Shown: piece by piece, positions 34,801 to 48,502 of the stretch
Layout: every line of letters begins with the position of its first letter
Position numbering within the stretch: position 1 is the stretch's first letter
Assembly (NCBI RefSeq): GCF_029168945.1
Contig: NC_083601.1
Location: 36,631,660-36,695,659 of the forward strand
Direction: 5' to 3'
Source of the DNA: Cannabis sativa
Lineage: Eukaryota; Streptophyta; Magnoliopsida; Rosales; Cannabaceae
DNA: 64,000 nucleotides
Notes under the pieces: generated by a model
What the model was told of the DNA's origin: nothing
The model's input: only the letters and a program-made list of their open reading frames with translations
Databases searched by the model: none
Position numbers and translations under genes: made by a program

Positions 34801-37800
34801 TCAATCCTGGTCCTTATCTTCACAGGGCTCAAGTCTGACATGAGGACAACATCTCTCTGGTTCTCCTCTTGTCCAGAGAATTTTAAGATCACCTCTCGTC
34901 TTCCCCAACGTCAACAAAGTGCCTACATTCACCAAATCAGGACCACATTATTACACTCAGTATTACAACAAACTTGGAAATTGTAACTCCAAACTTTTAG
35001 GTTATGTTTGGTTGGAAGAAATAATAAAAAAAAAAACAGAATGAGAATAGAAATAGAATATTCATAAATAGAAAATAAAAATATTTTGCAATTCTATTTC
35101 ATTACATTTAACAAAATGCACTCTTAATGTCTCACGATGAAATCCCTAAATCCCCAAGGATAGTTGAGTTCGAAAAAACACGTTTGACCCAAAGAGTGAA
35201 AATGATATGTGTGCACAAATTACAAACTGTACACTAAATTATTTTTACACACAACAACATGATATGTTTTAAGATGTGACCTATTACGTCAAAAACGCGT
35301 CTAATGTGAATAATTTTGTGTGGGTGCTTGATGTGACCGTGCCAGACGATAGTGTAAAATGTAAATCACTTTAATGGAACTTTTACCTATTGTAAATGGA
35401 ACTATGTACAACAAAGCTGGTTGACCATGCCCATCCATCAAGTTCAAAGCCACATATGTTATGAGGAGCCCTGCAGCACAGTATTTCAAAGGATCAGTAA
35501 TATATGGTGAATGATAAGATTGTTACTATTTGATGGTTTATATGTTTCTGTATTTCATACCTAAACCATATGCAGTCATTGCCCACACGAAATAACCAGC
35601 TTTAAGCTTCTTGTTCGCCAACCAATCATACCTATAAAAGTCGCACGAGTCAGCAAACTTTAGACCCATCAATTGTAATTACCCGTTTATTAGAAACGTT
35701 TATAGAGAAGAGTTTTATGTGAGATAGGGTAAACCATCTACATCAGAATGCAGATTTCAGCAAAATCCAAACATACAGATTGTACCTTAGTGAAAATGCT
35801 ACCACCAATCCAGGCAGGATAATATCACCGAACCCAATGATGCTGTAGCCACCCCAAGGATCAAACATTCTTGGGATTTTTAGTAGCATCGGAATACCAT
35901 CCTCTCCACTCCTATCACCACGAGCTACCTGCACAGAAACAGAATATTAAGATTCTAGCCTCTCCTGGTACAATAGTTACAATAGGCCAGCAGACCTATT
36001 GACTTTTTCAAAGTAAAAGAAAAAGTTCTAATTTACTGACCACTATCATCACGCTCTCATGGAACCACCACTTCGAAACAAATACCCAGAATATGTCATA
36101 CAAGAAAGCACAGCTGAGAAGAACTGTTCCAACCTGATCACATGAACGAACAAAAGAAGGAAATTTTCAGTATCTAATTAATTAGTCTCTAGATAGCATT
36201 TACTAAAGGAATGATCTTTCATGTCTATCAATGTAAAATTTATCATTCTATTAAGTAGTTTTGTAATTAGAGGGAGAGATATGAACACAAGGTTTTAAAT
36301 CTAAGCAGATAGGTGAATAAGTAGCTAGGATCCCACAATGACTAAGCATATGATTTTTAGTTGCTACAACTATGTTGGCACCACTATCTTCTCATAGAGT
36401 GATCTTTTATGCTTGAGTTGTAATGAAAATATTTTTCATAATCTCCGTAGAAATTTATACAATCTAGCAGCTATCAGTGTCCTTACCGCATGAATGTAAA
36501 CACAAGATAGGCCATTTTTTTAAGAGAATTATTAGTGAGAAAAAGAAAAGGTCGAGGTGGACTAAAAGAGCTAGAAAGGTATCAACAAGGGATATATTAT
36601 TAGAGTATTTACTGCATAAAGTGAAATCGCTTCAGTGGTTAGACCTACAAATAGCAAGATATTTCTACTTCGCCAGCCACCACAAAAAGACAAATTCATC
36701 TAGAATTCTCACCTTAAGATTAGGTACTCGAACAATCTGAAGAACTGTAGTTATCAACGCAATACCCTGGTTAGATCAAAATTAATATATTAGTTAGCTT
36801 TTTCAGTCATGTCATATACAAAACATAATTCAGGATAAAATATATATTTATGATCAAATTGATTGAAATTTTTATTCATGTGAGAAAAATGTGCTAAAGT
36901 GGCAGTGTGGGATTGAAAGGATGCATGACAAGTGTTCCGCAGTCCAAGATAACAGAGACATTTTACTGAAGTATTCTGTTGCTGCTACTAAAACAGCTTG
37001 ATATGAGTTGAGTAAATGACAACTGCAACCAACTTCTTAAAAAGGACCAATGATATGCTCAAGGACAAAATGAAAACAACTAATTACAAGCTTTCATTAT
37101 CTACATGGTATAGGGTGTTTGTCTAGAAATAATTCATTCACTCAAAAACTTGTTATTCACCGGAAAATGATATCATTTTCTCAGTAGAGCTGAAATAATA
37201 AGCCAACAAAGATAGATGCAGCAGCCTCATTGCACTTGATTAAACTGGACATTATATATCAAAAACAAAATCTAAAAAGACTGAAGAAAGTTAAAATGAA
37301 AGGTAACATTTATTTTTCTTCTATTTCTTACCAGGATATCTTGACCTATCCAGGCAAGTGAGTCACGACGATAAACTGCCCAAACAACAGCAAACGTAAT
37401 GCAGAAAGGAGAAACAGCTAGAGTCAGGTATGAAACAGCTCCAAGTAATGGCACTTTTACATATGACTCTCCAGCTTGTTTAAAACATCTGAAACTATAG
37501 TCACTTAGTCATCAGTTTCATAATTGTATAACAATAAGGGAAGAACTATATCAGCAAGAATGGAAAACCACATATATTCTGGAAACTAGCTGAGCTCCCA
37601 GAAAACTCTTTTAAGTAGCTGTAATAATGGAATTTTATTATGAACAATTAAAAATAATAATATTTGAAAAAGTTTAGCTATGATGTTCGACCTTAGATAA
37701 AACAAAATGCACTTCGAGTGTACAAGATATTTGATGCTTGTGGTGCAAATCATCTTTATCACAAAAAACTTCAAAAGAGATGATTTTAAAATAAAGTTCA

Positions 37801-40800
37801 TTGCAAAAATAAAAAAAAACTGCAAGGAAGATGTTTCAAATCTAACAAAAATCCTACATAAATGCTAATGAAATCCTTTTTCTTCTTTTCATAAGGGATC
37901 ATATTTGAACTTGAACAGAAGAATAATATAGCTATAATAAAAATTCCTTCAAAACTCCAAATATTATAAAGAAAACAATAATGAAAAAAAAAAAGAAAAG
38001 GGGACAGAATATATACCATGATAACAGAGCCACCAAGCAGGTTTGCAGGCCCTGTAAACACATAAAATGTGGTGTTCAGAATTCATGTTGAAGGAAGCTG
38101 AGAGTATGATGCAAACCAATTTTAACAGCTCATGTCCCAATATAAGAAATTTAAGCATATTTATGCAAAAACCTTATTTTATATTTATTAAATTTGATAA
38201 ATAATTGATGAAGAATTAATTTCACCAAGTTAAAAAAAATGGAACAGAGGCGCATAATTAGGGTCATAAGAATTATCTAACTTAACACCTTCATTAAAAA
38301 GCTGAAAATAAATAATGCAATTAAAATAATACTATCATGATTTAACAAGAAAGGAGCAATGGCAAAAGTGGGTTGCAGTCTTGGGGAGGAAAACTATCAC
38401 TTAAAATTAAGTTTCTAAACTATTTTTCTTAGTAGAAAATATTCAGATAATAGGAAAAATAGTATAGTATATATCTTCATATATAGGCACATACATATCT
38501 AAATCTATGTGCGCATTTGTCTATCTGTGGATAACACAGAAGGTGGCCGCACCTCTACTCCACCAATAGAAAACAGGACCACCAGAACCTCCACAAACCA
38601 GAATGACATAAGTTTGTAAAGCATAACCAAGAAGCATGAAGCAATCACAACAAAGAGGACTGCTGCAGTGGTATTAATGTCCACATAACCAGTTGGCCCA
38701 GCATCTTCCATGTGTAAAGTTTCCTCTGAACCATCCTGGAAGCACATGTAGTAGTCAAAGAAGTCAGTGAAATATTCAGGCAAGGAAACAAGCTCAACAA
38801 AAAGAAAATCCTTGCATAAGCTTAACTAATATTATTCTGGAATAAGACTAGTAACCTTTAATAGTTTCTCTTGTTCAAGTGCCGCTTCTCTAGCAGTCCA
38901 TGCAGACCAGTATGATGCACATAAGATGGTACCAACAGCCATAAGCCACAGAAATACTTCTGCAATGTCAACCAGTGGACGCAATGGAGAGTATAGCTGC
39001 ACAGATACTGGAGAAAAGGGTATCAACCCGTCAGGATTTGCAGGAAAAGTGGATACAACAATTGCTAAGTTACAATACTGAGTTCGCTACAAAAGGATTA
39101 TTTTAAGGAGGCAAAGCATACCCTTGGAATTATTCTTAAGATCTGTTTCCAAGATTGTACCAGCATCTTGAGGTAGCATTACAGTAGGTATGCCTATGAT
39201 TATGTCAGTTTCATTCTCTTCGCACACCATCTTGAAAAGTTCTGTGAAATAGAAAGCAACATTTATTGAAACAAAACCAAATTCTGACATAATACATTTT
39301 AGGTCTTAATTATGATTCAAACAAACTCTACTACTAGAAATTCTGATTCTGTTCTCTCCCAGAAGATTCTTATGGAATAAGAAGACAAGCAGCTTAATAA
39401 CTAAATAAATTAACCTAATATTTTCTATGCCTTATAAATTTTAATAAAAATCTGAGAATATTCAGGTATGCAATGTGTTGGCTGGGACTAAGCACTTATG
39501 ATTGGTAATGGAACATTACATGCAGGTACCTGTTCGATAGTTTATAATGAGAAGAGCTGAAGCATGAGCAGTTTCTGCATAATTAGCCTTTGTTGTGAAA
39601 CTGCAATTTCCTCTATGGACCAAGACAATCTCTCCTGAGAGCTACCAAAAAGCCAGGTCTCCAAATTATGAGACACACAACAAATGAACAATCTTGCAGA
39701 TTCCACATATAAAACGCATAAATCACTTATTTTAAACTTTGAAAGCCGTATCAAGGATTATATAGTCTACACTAAGAGTACCTTTTGCTTTGGTGGACTA
39801 CAATAATCAGGAGGATCTGCCAGAACCACTCTAGTATGGTTGGCACGTTTTTCCTTTGATTCCAAGGTAGGACCAAATCGAGCACCAACACCAACATACT
39901 CACTGGTTTCTATGCCATCAACCCAAGTAGGAACTTTTACCTACAGGGTTAAACAGAACTTATCGTTGAAGTCATACCAACACATCAAACAAATGAGAAA
40001 TAAATTTAATAGAACAAAGAATCATGCCTGCCTCAAGAACATGGGTTCAGTTCAGATGTCTTAGTAGTGACTAGTGAGTGTAGAGAAATTAGGTCAATAA
40101 CTTACATACTTAAAGCAGTGAGTTGACTGAAAGTAGATTACCACCAGAGAGAAAATAAGATCATGCATTTCTCTACTTTTGATTTTACTTACAGTAATAT
40201 TTTAATAAGCACAGGGTTTAGAGTTTATGCTGTGATAAAGGAAGCACTAGACAAGGATTGATTTCCATGAGAAATGATTATTCTATTTGTTACATTGTTT
40301 GTTCACACAACAACATAAGAATCCTATTTTGCACAGGCATGGAAGACTAAATTATCAACCCAAATAAAACTCACTCCTAATTAATCTGACAATTATCAGA
40401 ACCCATGTTCTTGCTCAATATTTTTCCATTTAATCTATGTGGGACAACCGATTTGATCGGTTAAAAAGCCAAAACTATTAACAATACCATACCATGTATG
40501 AAAAAAACTATTTGGTCTGTTTAGAATCATAGGATCGATAATTTAATACAATTTTACTTAAAATCATGGTTTCATCTCAATCCATAACTAACCATCCATT
40601 AAATATAAATTCTAAGGTGATCAAAAGTCAAACTTCAGCACAAAAATAAAATAATAAATGCCATGAAATTTTAAAATTGAAAACCAAAAACATCATCAGA
40701 CAGATATCTTGTCTTAAAACAGCTTATAGTATGTTCTCAGCCCATTATTTTGTGAAACTAGGAATTCGATCAAATCCAAAAAAAAAAAGTCAACTAGGAG

Positions 40801-41802
40801 TAATAAGATGTGAATCAAAGATAAACAACCCAGGATCTAAAGTGGAAAGGAAAACAACAAGAAAGCACGGTTGTTAATATTGAATAACTTCATAACTTTA
40901 GAACACAACATAAAACTTGAAATTTGTTAGAGAGAGCAACAGTTCAATCCTGAAATGAACTGAGTCAACTGACAATTTTATTATATCCTCAAACTGAAAG
41001 CAGAAGTGTTAAGACGAAATAATTTAGTATTATTTACATGCCAAACAGGGGCACAAGAAATTGTGGGAGCTGGGAGGTGGGATGGGAAATAAAGAGGCAA
41101 ATTCAAGTTATGGGCTACTGAATAGGCATAATGTATGTACAGACATCAATAATAAGAAAAACTTTTTTTGATAATTTTTACGTCAGATTCTCAATATTTA
41201 GTACCCAAAATAAGAAGTCTGATTAGAGTAGCATAATACAGCTGGTCTATTCAAATCACCCAATTAAAAATTTCAAAGTTTCAACACCTGAAACTGGCAA
41301 AAAGATCCACAGAAAAGAAAAAACACAATCTTTTTTGTTTTTTTGTCTTACTCAGCCAATTTTCCTAGAATCAAACAGAGACTAATAAATGAAAAAATAT
41401 ATATATAAATAAACTATAATTCAATCAAACGGTTTATTTGCAAAACCCAAAATAGCTAAAGCTTAAAATAAATAAATTAAGTGGCATTCTTGTCTTGTTT
41501 ATCCCAGTGACAAAATAAAAACTAATAATTCATTTTTCAATCATTAAAAAACCAAATATTTTAAATAAAATATAAAAGTTCTTCCTTCCAGTTTCCCCTT
41601 TCACCCGTTTTTGCAGCTGAAAATCAGGAAAATAAAACCAATAAGTAGAGAAATTGGGGTTTCTTACCAGAACAAAGTTGTTATCACAGCCAGGCCTTTT
41701 GGGAGCAATATTATCATTGTGAACTATGTCCCCAGCTGAACCAACCTCCATACTCAACACCATAACCAGCAGAACAACAAGTATAACTTTCTGTAAATCC
41801 AT
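34801..41802 (-). CDS. SPPL: Signal peptide peptidase-like intramembrane aspartyl protease with PA domain
   Basis: Fourteen exons: 41802-41668, 39940-39782, 39641-39530, 39241-39122, 39007-38856, 38735-38553, 38051-38017, 37494-37332, 36766-36713, 36133-36041, 35928-35786, 35631-35561, 35470-35387 and 34922-34801. They sum to 1626 bases, 541 aa. A signal peptide ([20 protein letters not shown]...GSA) precedes a cysteine-containing PA domain with N-glycosylation sites (NHT, NCS, NET). Then come about nine membrane spans with the catalytic YD (FLYDIFWVF, Asp 384), GFGD (Asp 437) and QPALL (490-494). Such enzymes cut type II membrane proteins within the membrane in endosomes or vacuolar/Golgi membranes. 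The length and the PA domain fit the Arabidopsis SPPL2-SPPL5 group; I cannot pick one. The first Met is at 41802, because the frame upstream begins only with GTG. Intron 1 is 1.7 kb. Confidence 0.95.
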
Positions 41803-41811
41803 TTTTCTCAC

Positions 41812-42456
41812 TTTAAAAAAAAAAATAACACTAAAAATTAATAAATAAATTAAAAAAAAAAAGGTCTCCAGAAGAAAATTAAATAATGGAATTATAATCA
41901 GAGTTTAAAGGTAAAAGGTTAGGGTTTCAGAAAATGAGATGCGAAGAAGAAGAAGATGAAAAATGTGAGTGAAAGAAATACGGAAAAAGGAAGAGAAAAG
42001 ATATAAGGGGGAAGCCAAGTGGGATTGCGTTTTGCTTTTTCTGGTTTGTCGTTTTTGTCCAGGAACGAAGGCCAGATGAGAATGGAAATTAATTAATTTT
42101 TTTTAATTATTATTAATTAAATAAAATAAAGAGGAAAGCGAAGTCATCCAGTGGTTGTCGTTGCGAAACCGTTGAACTGGTTTTTCTTCCTAACCTTTTC
42201 AGCCTTCGGAGTCTAAAGCTATCTCAACTTTTCCTACTTCATCTGTTGGCGCGTGTACCCACGTACCAATTGGTTTCGACTTAAAAAAGTGTCGGAGAAT
42301 AAGACATGATGTCAAGATGACATTATTATCGAAGTGATTTTTCTTCGTCAAAGTTATAACCCGTTTATTACGTGGCCAGTTTGAATAATTTTAATCCTAT
42401 CTTTCTTTTCATTTACAAAAAATATTACCTTTCTTTTTATTTATTATCTATATATA
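41812..42456. other. SPPL upstream region
   Basis: Holds the SPPL leader and promoter. A GAA/AG-rich stretch at about 41940-42000 lies in the probable leader. No clear TATA box or other gene seen. Confidence 0.4.
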
Positions 42457-42778
42457 TTTTACAATACACCCTTTAAGAGATATATTGATATATTATTATT
42501 TCGATATTTAAAATAATTTTCAGTTAAATATTTTTTATAGTCTTTTTGTTATTTAAAACATCTTTTAAAATTTTAAAAAATCTAAAACATTATGTTATAT
42601 ACGTAATTATTTTATTTTATACGTATAAATTATTTTAAATTTTTCAAAACTAATTTTATATAATATTTTAAATAATTATAACATACACAAATATAAAAAA
42701 ATAAATTATTTTTTTTAAATAACAAAATAGATAAATAGTGCATTAGTGCATCTCTTTTAAAAAAAATGCATTGTAAAA
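42457..42778. mobile_element. MITE, family T, copy 1
   Basis: The left end ttttacaatacacccttta is inverted at the right end (ttttaaaaaaaatgcattgtaaaa region), with agagata/tgcatctct next to each. The core contains ttaaaacatcttttaaaattt, which also appears in 48503-48864. No ORF. Confidence 0.55.
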
Positions 42779-42932
42779 GCACCTTATATTTCATATTTAA
42801 AATATTAGCATATTAAAAAATTATGCAAGCTAGCATTAAATTTAGATTTTCCAAAAATTAGGGATATAAATTACTTGGCAAATATATTTATAAACAAAAA
42901 AATTATATTTCAACAAAATTATAAATTATTAT

Positions 42933-43425
42933 GGTGGCGTTTAGTAACACTTTTTTAATCACTTTTTATTTTTAAAAGTAGAAAAATGATTTTTTTTTTC
43001 AAAAACATGTTCTATAAAACTGTTTTTACTTTTCAATTTTATAATTAGAAATTAAAATGTTAAAAACAAAAAAAATCACTTTCAATATTTTTTTAAACAG
43101 TTTTTTTTTTTTTCTTAATCAATCTTTTGGATTACGACCAGACCCGGACCAGAATTCCCTCCCCACAACCCTGGCGCTGAACTCGGCTTTTGACTTGAAC
43201 CCGAATCCGACCCCGGACCTAGACGCGACTTAAATAAAAATCAAAAAATAAAAATAAAAATAAATTTTACAGAACACACTTTTGTTTTCTGTTTTTAAAA
43301 TTGAAAAACAAAAGTGGTTACAGAACGCATTTTTGTTTTTTAAAAATAAATTTATTAAAAACAAAAATTTTACTTTCATTTTGTGATTAAAAAAATTAAA
43401 AAACAAAAGTGTTACCAGACGACAC
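42933..43425. mobile_element. hAT-like MITE (about 490 bp)
   Basis: The left end ggtggcgtttagtaacactt and the right end, as reverse complement gtgtcgtctggtaacactt, form an inverted repeat of about 20 bases. A/T-rich arms flank a GC-richer centre with gaccagacccggacc. Target duplication is not clear. A decayed relative is at 31503-31848. Confidence 0.6.
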
Positions 43426-43915
43426 TTATATTATTAAATTTATATTTTTTTTTATGACCGGCGTATACAATAATCATAAGATGGTATAAAAATTTTGTGC
43501 GTACAAATATTATGATATAAACTTTTTTTAATAATTAATTTTTTTTTTTGCCAAATAATGTTTTATTTCGAAACTTTTTAAGAAAAAAAAAATTAAAAAA
43601 CCATGCCTAACCACCCCAAATTAATGACTTTTTTTTATTTTATTAGTCCATGTACATATTTTGGTTTTGGACCAGTGAATAACGTTGTTATATAATGGTT
43701 TATTTGGTTGTGTTTGAATTGAATTATATTTATGTGATATTTTTCTATAAAGCTATATTTAATATTTATTTTCATGGCACCTAAATATATAATATTTTTT
43801 ATTTCAAATATATATATAATATTTTAGTATAAATTAAAATTTAATATTATAAGTGTCATGTTTTTATATGACAAATTATGTTATTTGATATTGTGTTAGT
43901 TATGTTCTGAACTAT

Positions 43916-44465
43916 ATAGGGTTGTACATGGTTTGGGCGGTTTGTCCTATATATTTTTTAATCCAATTTAAAGTTTGGATTGCTAAAATTTTAAGTGCAA
44001 CCCGCCAATTTGAAAAAAAAAAATTGTAAATCAACCAACGGTTTGGGCGGGTTATGGTTAACCCGCCCGAACCGGCCAAACTTTTTTTTTTAGATTTCAA
44101 AGTCAATAAAAATTAAAAAGATAAATTAAAAATATCAAATTCCACCAAAGCACAACACAATATATATGACTTTAAAACCAACAATTAAGTATACAATTTT
44201 ATATTATTATATATTTAATCATTTATGTTATATATAATAAAAACTAAAAAAAAAAAAAAAAGAAGCCAAAGTCGAGTTGGTCGGGTTATTCGGTTTAATT
44301 GGGCGGGGTTGGACCTATTTTCAACGCGGCCAATTAACAGATTGGGCGGGTTGTAATTTTTCGGGTTATTTCGATTTGTAATTTTTATCGATTTTTTCGG
44401 TTTGGTTTAGGCGGGTTATTCGGTTTGGGCGGTTTAAACTTTTTTTTGTACAGCCTACAGCCCTA
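43916..44465. mobile_element. TIR element with GGGCGGTT motifs and 11-bp target repeat
   Basis: Ends are atagggttgta and tacagccctat-like. Multiple gggcgggtt / aacccgccc copies lie in the two arms in opposite orientation. An exact 11-bp repeat, ttctgaactat, flanks it at 43905-43915 and 44466-44476. That length is longer than hAT (8) and nearer to Mutator-like insertions (9-11). No transposase. Confidence 0.75.
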
Positions 44466-44518
44466 TTCTGAACTATTTTTTTTTTTTTTGACTATTTGAG
44501 TTGATCAACTAAATCTTT

Positions 44519-45060
44519 GTTAGATGCAACTGTGTAGTCTAACTTCATTTATCTTTTGCTAAGTCGTCAACTTTTAATTTGTTTTAGTGTTTGGTTCAAC
44601 TCATTGCCAGTTGGATTGATCAGTTAGTGTGTTAGTTAGTTAAGTCAATGTTATCGAAGTGTTAGTTAAATAAGCTGAACTAGTTTTTTCTAACTAAATT
44701 GAACTAGCTTTTTCTAACTAACTCTATATATTTGAGAGAATCTTCTAGTGATTCTTGCTCTGTTAGAGCAAAATACTTTTTTGTAATTTTTGTTGTTGTT
44801 GTTGTTGCAGATTGTAATTCATTGGATATTCAAGGATTGAAGAAGGAGTGTTGATCTTCAATATCTGAAAGAAGTTGAAATTGATCTGCTAGAGGGAGTT
44901 CAGCTTGATGGAAGCAAGAGAATTTTTTCTTTTCAGATCTAAAGGGACCTAAGCACTACTCAGTTAGAATATGTTTCCAATGTCAAAGAAAACTTGTAAA
45001 TTCTTTGTTCAGTGACTTATCATTTTAGCCTTAATTCATCAAATTCAAACTTAAAATCAA
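44519..45060 (+). other. Possible LTR-like or transcribed leader fragment
   Basis: Starts tgttagatgcaactg and contains a TATA-like tctatatatttgag (about 44724), a TTG repeat (44791-44806) and then GC-balanced sequence to about 44990. This resembles the 5' end of a Copia LTR, but I find no partner LTR, target duplication or primer site. It could be a decayed solo LTR or unrelated unique sequence. Confidence 0.25.
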
Positions 45061-45447
45061 TTACTTAACTTTCAGATTAATTAGGACTTCTAGTATTATA
45101 TAAAGATATGATATATATAACATATTTTAATATAATATAATGTAAAAATATCATCTAATACAGCGTAACAAATGAACTTTTAATTAATAAATTATTTTTT
45201 AATATCTAAATAAATGTATTTTTAAGTAGAACCAAATATACTTTATTTACTTCACAATACATCTCAAACATAAATAATTATAGAAAATTACTCATATCAC
45301 TAACAAAATGTCCATTTTAGCTCTTTTTTTAAGCTTCACACATACATACTTATGTATTTGGGTGATTCTTTAGGCAATCATTTTTTTTTCTCTTCACTTT
45401 TATTTTAAGAAAAATATATTATTTCATATAATTTAAAATTTTATTTT

Positions 45448-45846
45448 GGCTAATTAAGATTTTTTTTTCCCCGAACTTTGACATGTATTAAATCATGCCC
45501 CTTGAACTTTTTTGGCTGTTAAAAATTCTCTCGAATTATTAAGATTGTTAGATTTAAAGACTTTTGTCTAATTTCATTCAATTTTATTGTTTCAGTGATT
45601 GTTTATGTACTAAATTATGCTTCTCAAACTTTGATATCTACCAAATCATGTCCCTCAAACTTTGATATGTACTAAATCATGCCCCTGAATTTTCATCCAT
45701 GTTAAATTTTTTTTACTAAAATTAGACAAAAGTCCTTAAATCTAACAATCTCAATAGTTTAGGGAGAATTTTTAACGACCAAAAAAGTTCAGGGAACATG
45801 ATTTTATACATGTTAAAGTTCGGAAAGAAAAAATCCTAATTGGCCT
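45448..45846. mobile_element. Long-TIR MITE, family L, copy 3
   Basis: Begins ggctaattaagatttttt and ends aaaaaatcctaattggcc, with arms of more than 100 bp matching copies at 23020 and 24044. The flanking nine bases (ttttatttt and tttcatttt) differ at one position, consistent with a 9-bp Mutator-type target duplication. Confidence 0.75.
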
Positions 45847-46779
45847 TTCATTTTCACACCGAAATTATAGAATAGCATTGCAGTGGTATATTTTATTATT
45901 TAGAAGTTGGTAATGTTTGTGTAAATAATTTGGTACTAAAAAAGTGTCATATAGAAAATCTTGTTGGGTCAAACAAAGTAATACTGTATATTCATCCAAA
46001 AAGAAGTTGATCCCTTTCTACTTTTTACAATTTTCCATTACTGTACAAACACACAACTTTTTTTTCTACTAATTAAGTTAAAAACGAATGACTCTTTTTT
46101 TTTTTGCATACATCAATTTATATCATATCTAGGTCATACAGTTGAGTTTGTTTTGAGAATCAATTAGGGCAAATTATTTAACCATATTTTCTATTACAGT
46201 ATTTCGTTATTGTTGTTGGGTAAGTAAAAATAATAATCTTTGTTCGTTTTGTTTTCTATTTGGATGGAAATTATGTGTCTTGTAAGGTCCTAAAATATTA
46301 ATACCCAATAAATGACGGGTAAGTGATAATTTGTTTTACTTTATTTATTTATTTTTGTTTTAGTCGAAAAAAATATAAATCTTTTGTTAAAAAAAATAAA
46401 ATAAAAACTGTCAAATGGCTAAAATACGCATATGAAGAGTAACTTTTGACTTTTTTGTACCACGATGTACTATTATTTTTTATTCAAACGCTTTTGACAC
46501 TAACCATTAATAAACTATAAACAGATAATTGACTTTGATTTAGCTTATTAATTACATAAATAGTTAAATGTAGCTCAAAATATATATTAACCATTTTTAG
46601 GTGAAACATGAAATCTATAAAAAAAAAAACTTTTTTTTTGGTGGGAAAACAAACAATACAATAATAGAAGAGTTACGAAGCTTTGAGTTTTGACGAAATT
46701 TTACTGGTTATTTTCAAAATTGATTTTTTTTTTAATATTTATCTTAATTATATATGAAAAAAAAAAAGTTTGAAAGCGC
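45847..46779. other. AT-rich intergenic stretch
   Basis: No gene or repeat boundary recognised. Confidence 0.4.
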
Positions 46780-47220
46780 GTGTACCATATTTTACAGATA
46801 ACCGGCTACTGTCCGAAGCGGTTCGCAGCACCGTATAGGCCGTACAGATAGGACAATCTATTAAAATAATTAATCTCTTAGATCCTCTGGATGCACGCTC
46901 ACCATCAAATAACAATAATCAGATTTTTAATTGGCTAACAAATTTGTTCCTTACAGCTTGTATCGAATAGAATTATTACACGTGTCGGAGTCAGATATTA
47001 TTGGGCGCATAGGAGCATGACACTTTCTTTAGTAGTACGGCATTAGCGCTGTATTGGTGGGACCCTCACATGGAACAATTCAGGGTTCACTATCCACACA
47101 TGCCCAATCCTTAATGGTGGAATCACACGTGGGGAGGAGATCCACATGTGTGGGGCCCACTGGAATGATCGGATGGGCTCAAATCCATTTTGGGCCTACG
47201 TACATATACGTACGACGTGT
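46780..47220. other. GC-balanced unique island in AT-rich DNA
   Basis: Unlike its surroundings, this stretch is close to 45% G+C, without low complexity, and has several ACGT-core sites (tacacgtgtcgg near 46978, cacacgtgggga near 47126) and a gtggggcccac palindrome near 47150. No long ORF, tRNA or splice pattern. It could be a regulatory region or an unrecognised non-coding transcript. Confidence 0.35.
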
Positions 47221-48110
47221 AATTATATAGTTTATCATTGACTTAATGTATTTATTTATATAATAATTAAGGAAAATTTTATAATATGTATAAATAGGAA
47301 AGCCGACAAATTAGTCATTGATTTTGATGCATATTGTCCTGTTTTTGAAATTGGTGTACAGATTAAACAAGTTCTTATTCTTTACTTCAATTGCCTTTTT
47401 TGACGTACAAAAAGTTAAAATGGCTAAAAGATGATGTGGCAAAACAACTCTTCTTTAAACTTCACTAACTTTAAACATAAAACAAATTATTATGTAAAAC
47501 AACCTTTTTTTATATGGAAAAACACAACATAGTAAACATAAAAAGTGTGAAGAGAGTGAAAGATATAGAAAAGAACAATGATCAAATTGTGTGGAAAATG
47601 TAGAAGTTACATTTCATTATTGTGGTTTCTATGAAAATAATTAGAAGAATAAAAGTAATGAGATAATGATGGATATTAATTAAGAGAGAGTTTTATAATG
47701 AAGAAAAATGTGTTAATTTGAATTTCTAATTATTAAATGAGTGAGAGGACATAATGATTTTTGGGAACTTATTTTGTACCCCAATTTTGCATTTATTTAT
47801 GTTGCCACTATTTCCACTACTAAAAAGAAATCATTTAAAAACAATTACAACATACATACCTTGTCTTTATCTTTCTCTTGTTGATTGAGACTAATTTCTT
47901 CATATTTAAGTGGCGTACGTATACGTATATACGTAGGCCCATGATTACAATAACCATTAATTTATGTTTGTCCTTTTTTTTATATAATTTTCATTGATTC
48001 TTTTCTTTTTCAATATATTCATTTTTTTTATGGGAAATGAAAAGTTTATATACGTATAGCTAAGCTATTTTAGTAGAATTCTGAATACCAAACTATACGA
48101 ATATATAATA
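47221..48110. other. AT-rich intergenic stretch
   Basis: No gene recognised. Two ACGT-rich phrases (tacgtacgacgtg near 47209 and gcgtacgtatacgtatatacg near 47913) are the only notable words. Confidence 0.4.
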
Positions 48111-48502
48111 AACTATGTTTGGTTAGGTGGAAAGAAAATTAGAAAGAAACAAAATAATGAGGGATAGAAAATAGAATAGATAGAAAGAGAAGATAGAAGA
48201 TATTTCTCTAAGTTTGGTAGAGAAAAGAGAATGGAAGGGAAAAAAAACTGACAAAAAGTACAATTACAAACTAATATAATTATATAAATTAATTTAATGA
48301 AAAATAAGTAAATACTCTACAAATTTATTAAGCACCTATTTTAATATTTTTATTTTATATGAAATATATACTCTCAATTTATACTAGTTTTTTTTAGAAA
48401 AACATTTTTCTTCTCATATTCTTAAAAAATATATAAATAGAATAAAAAATAAATAACATTTTAAATAATTACATAAATTTTTCTTAGAATAAAAAAATTA
48501 GG

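Noticed and set aside
34999..35110. Possible MITE starting ttatgtttggttgg
   Set aside because: Only one end is recognisable; no inverted partner nearby. It lies in an SPPL intron.
36477..36740. 87-codon plus-strand ORF within the SPPL gene
   Set aside because: Antisense to an intron and exon 9 of SPPL; no domain.
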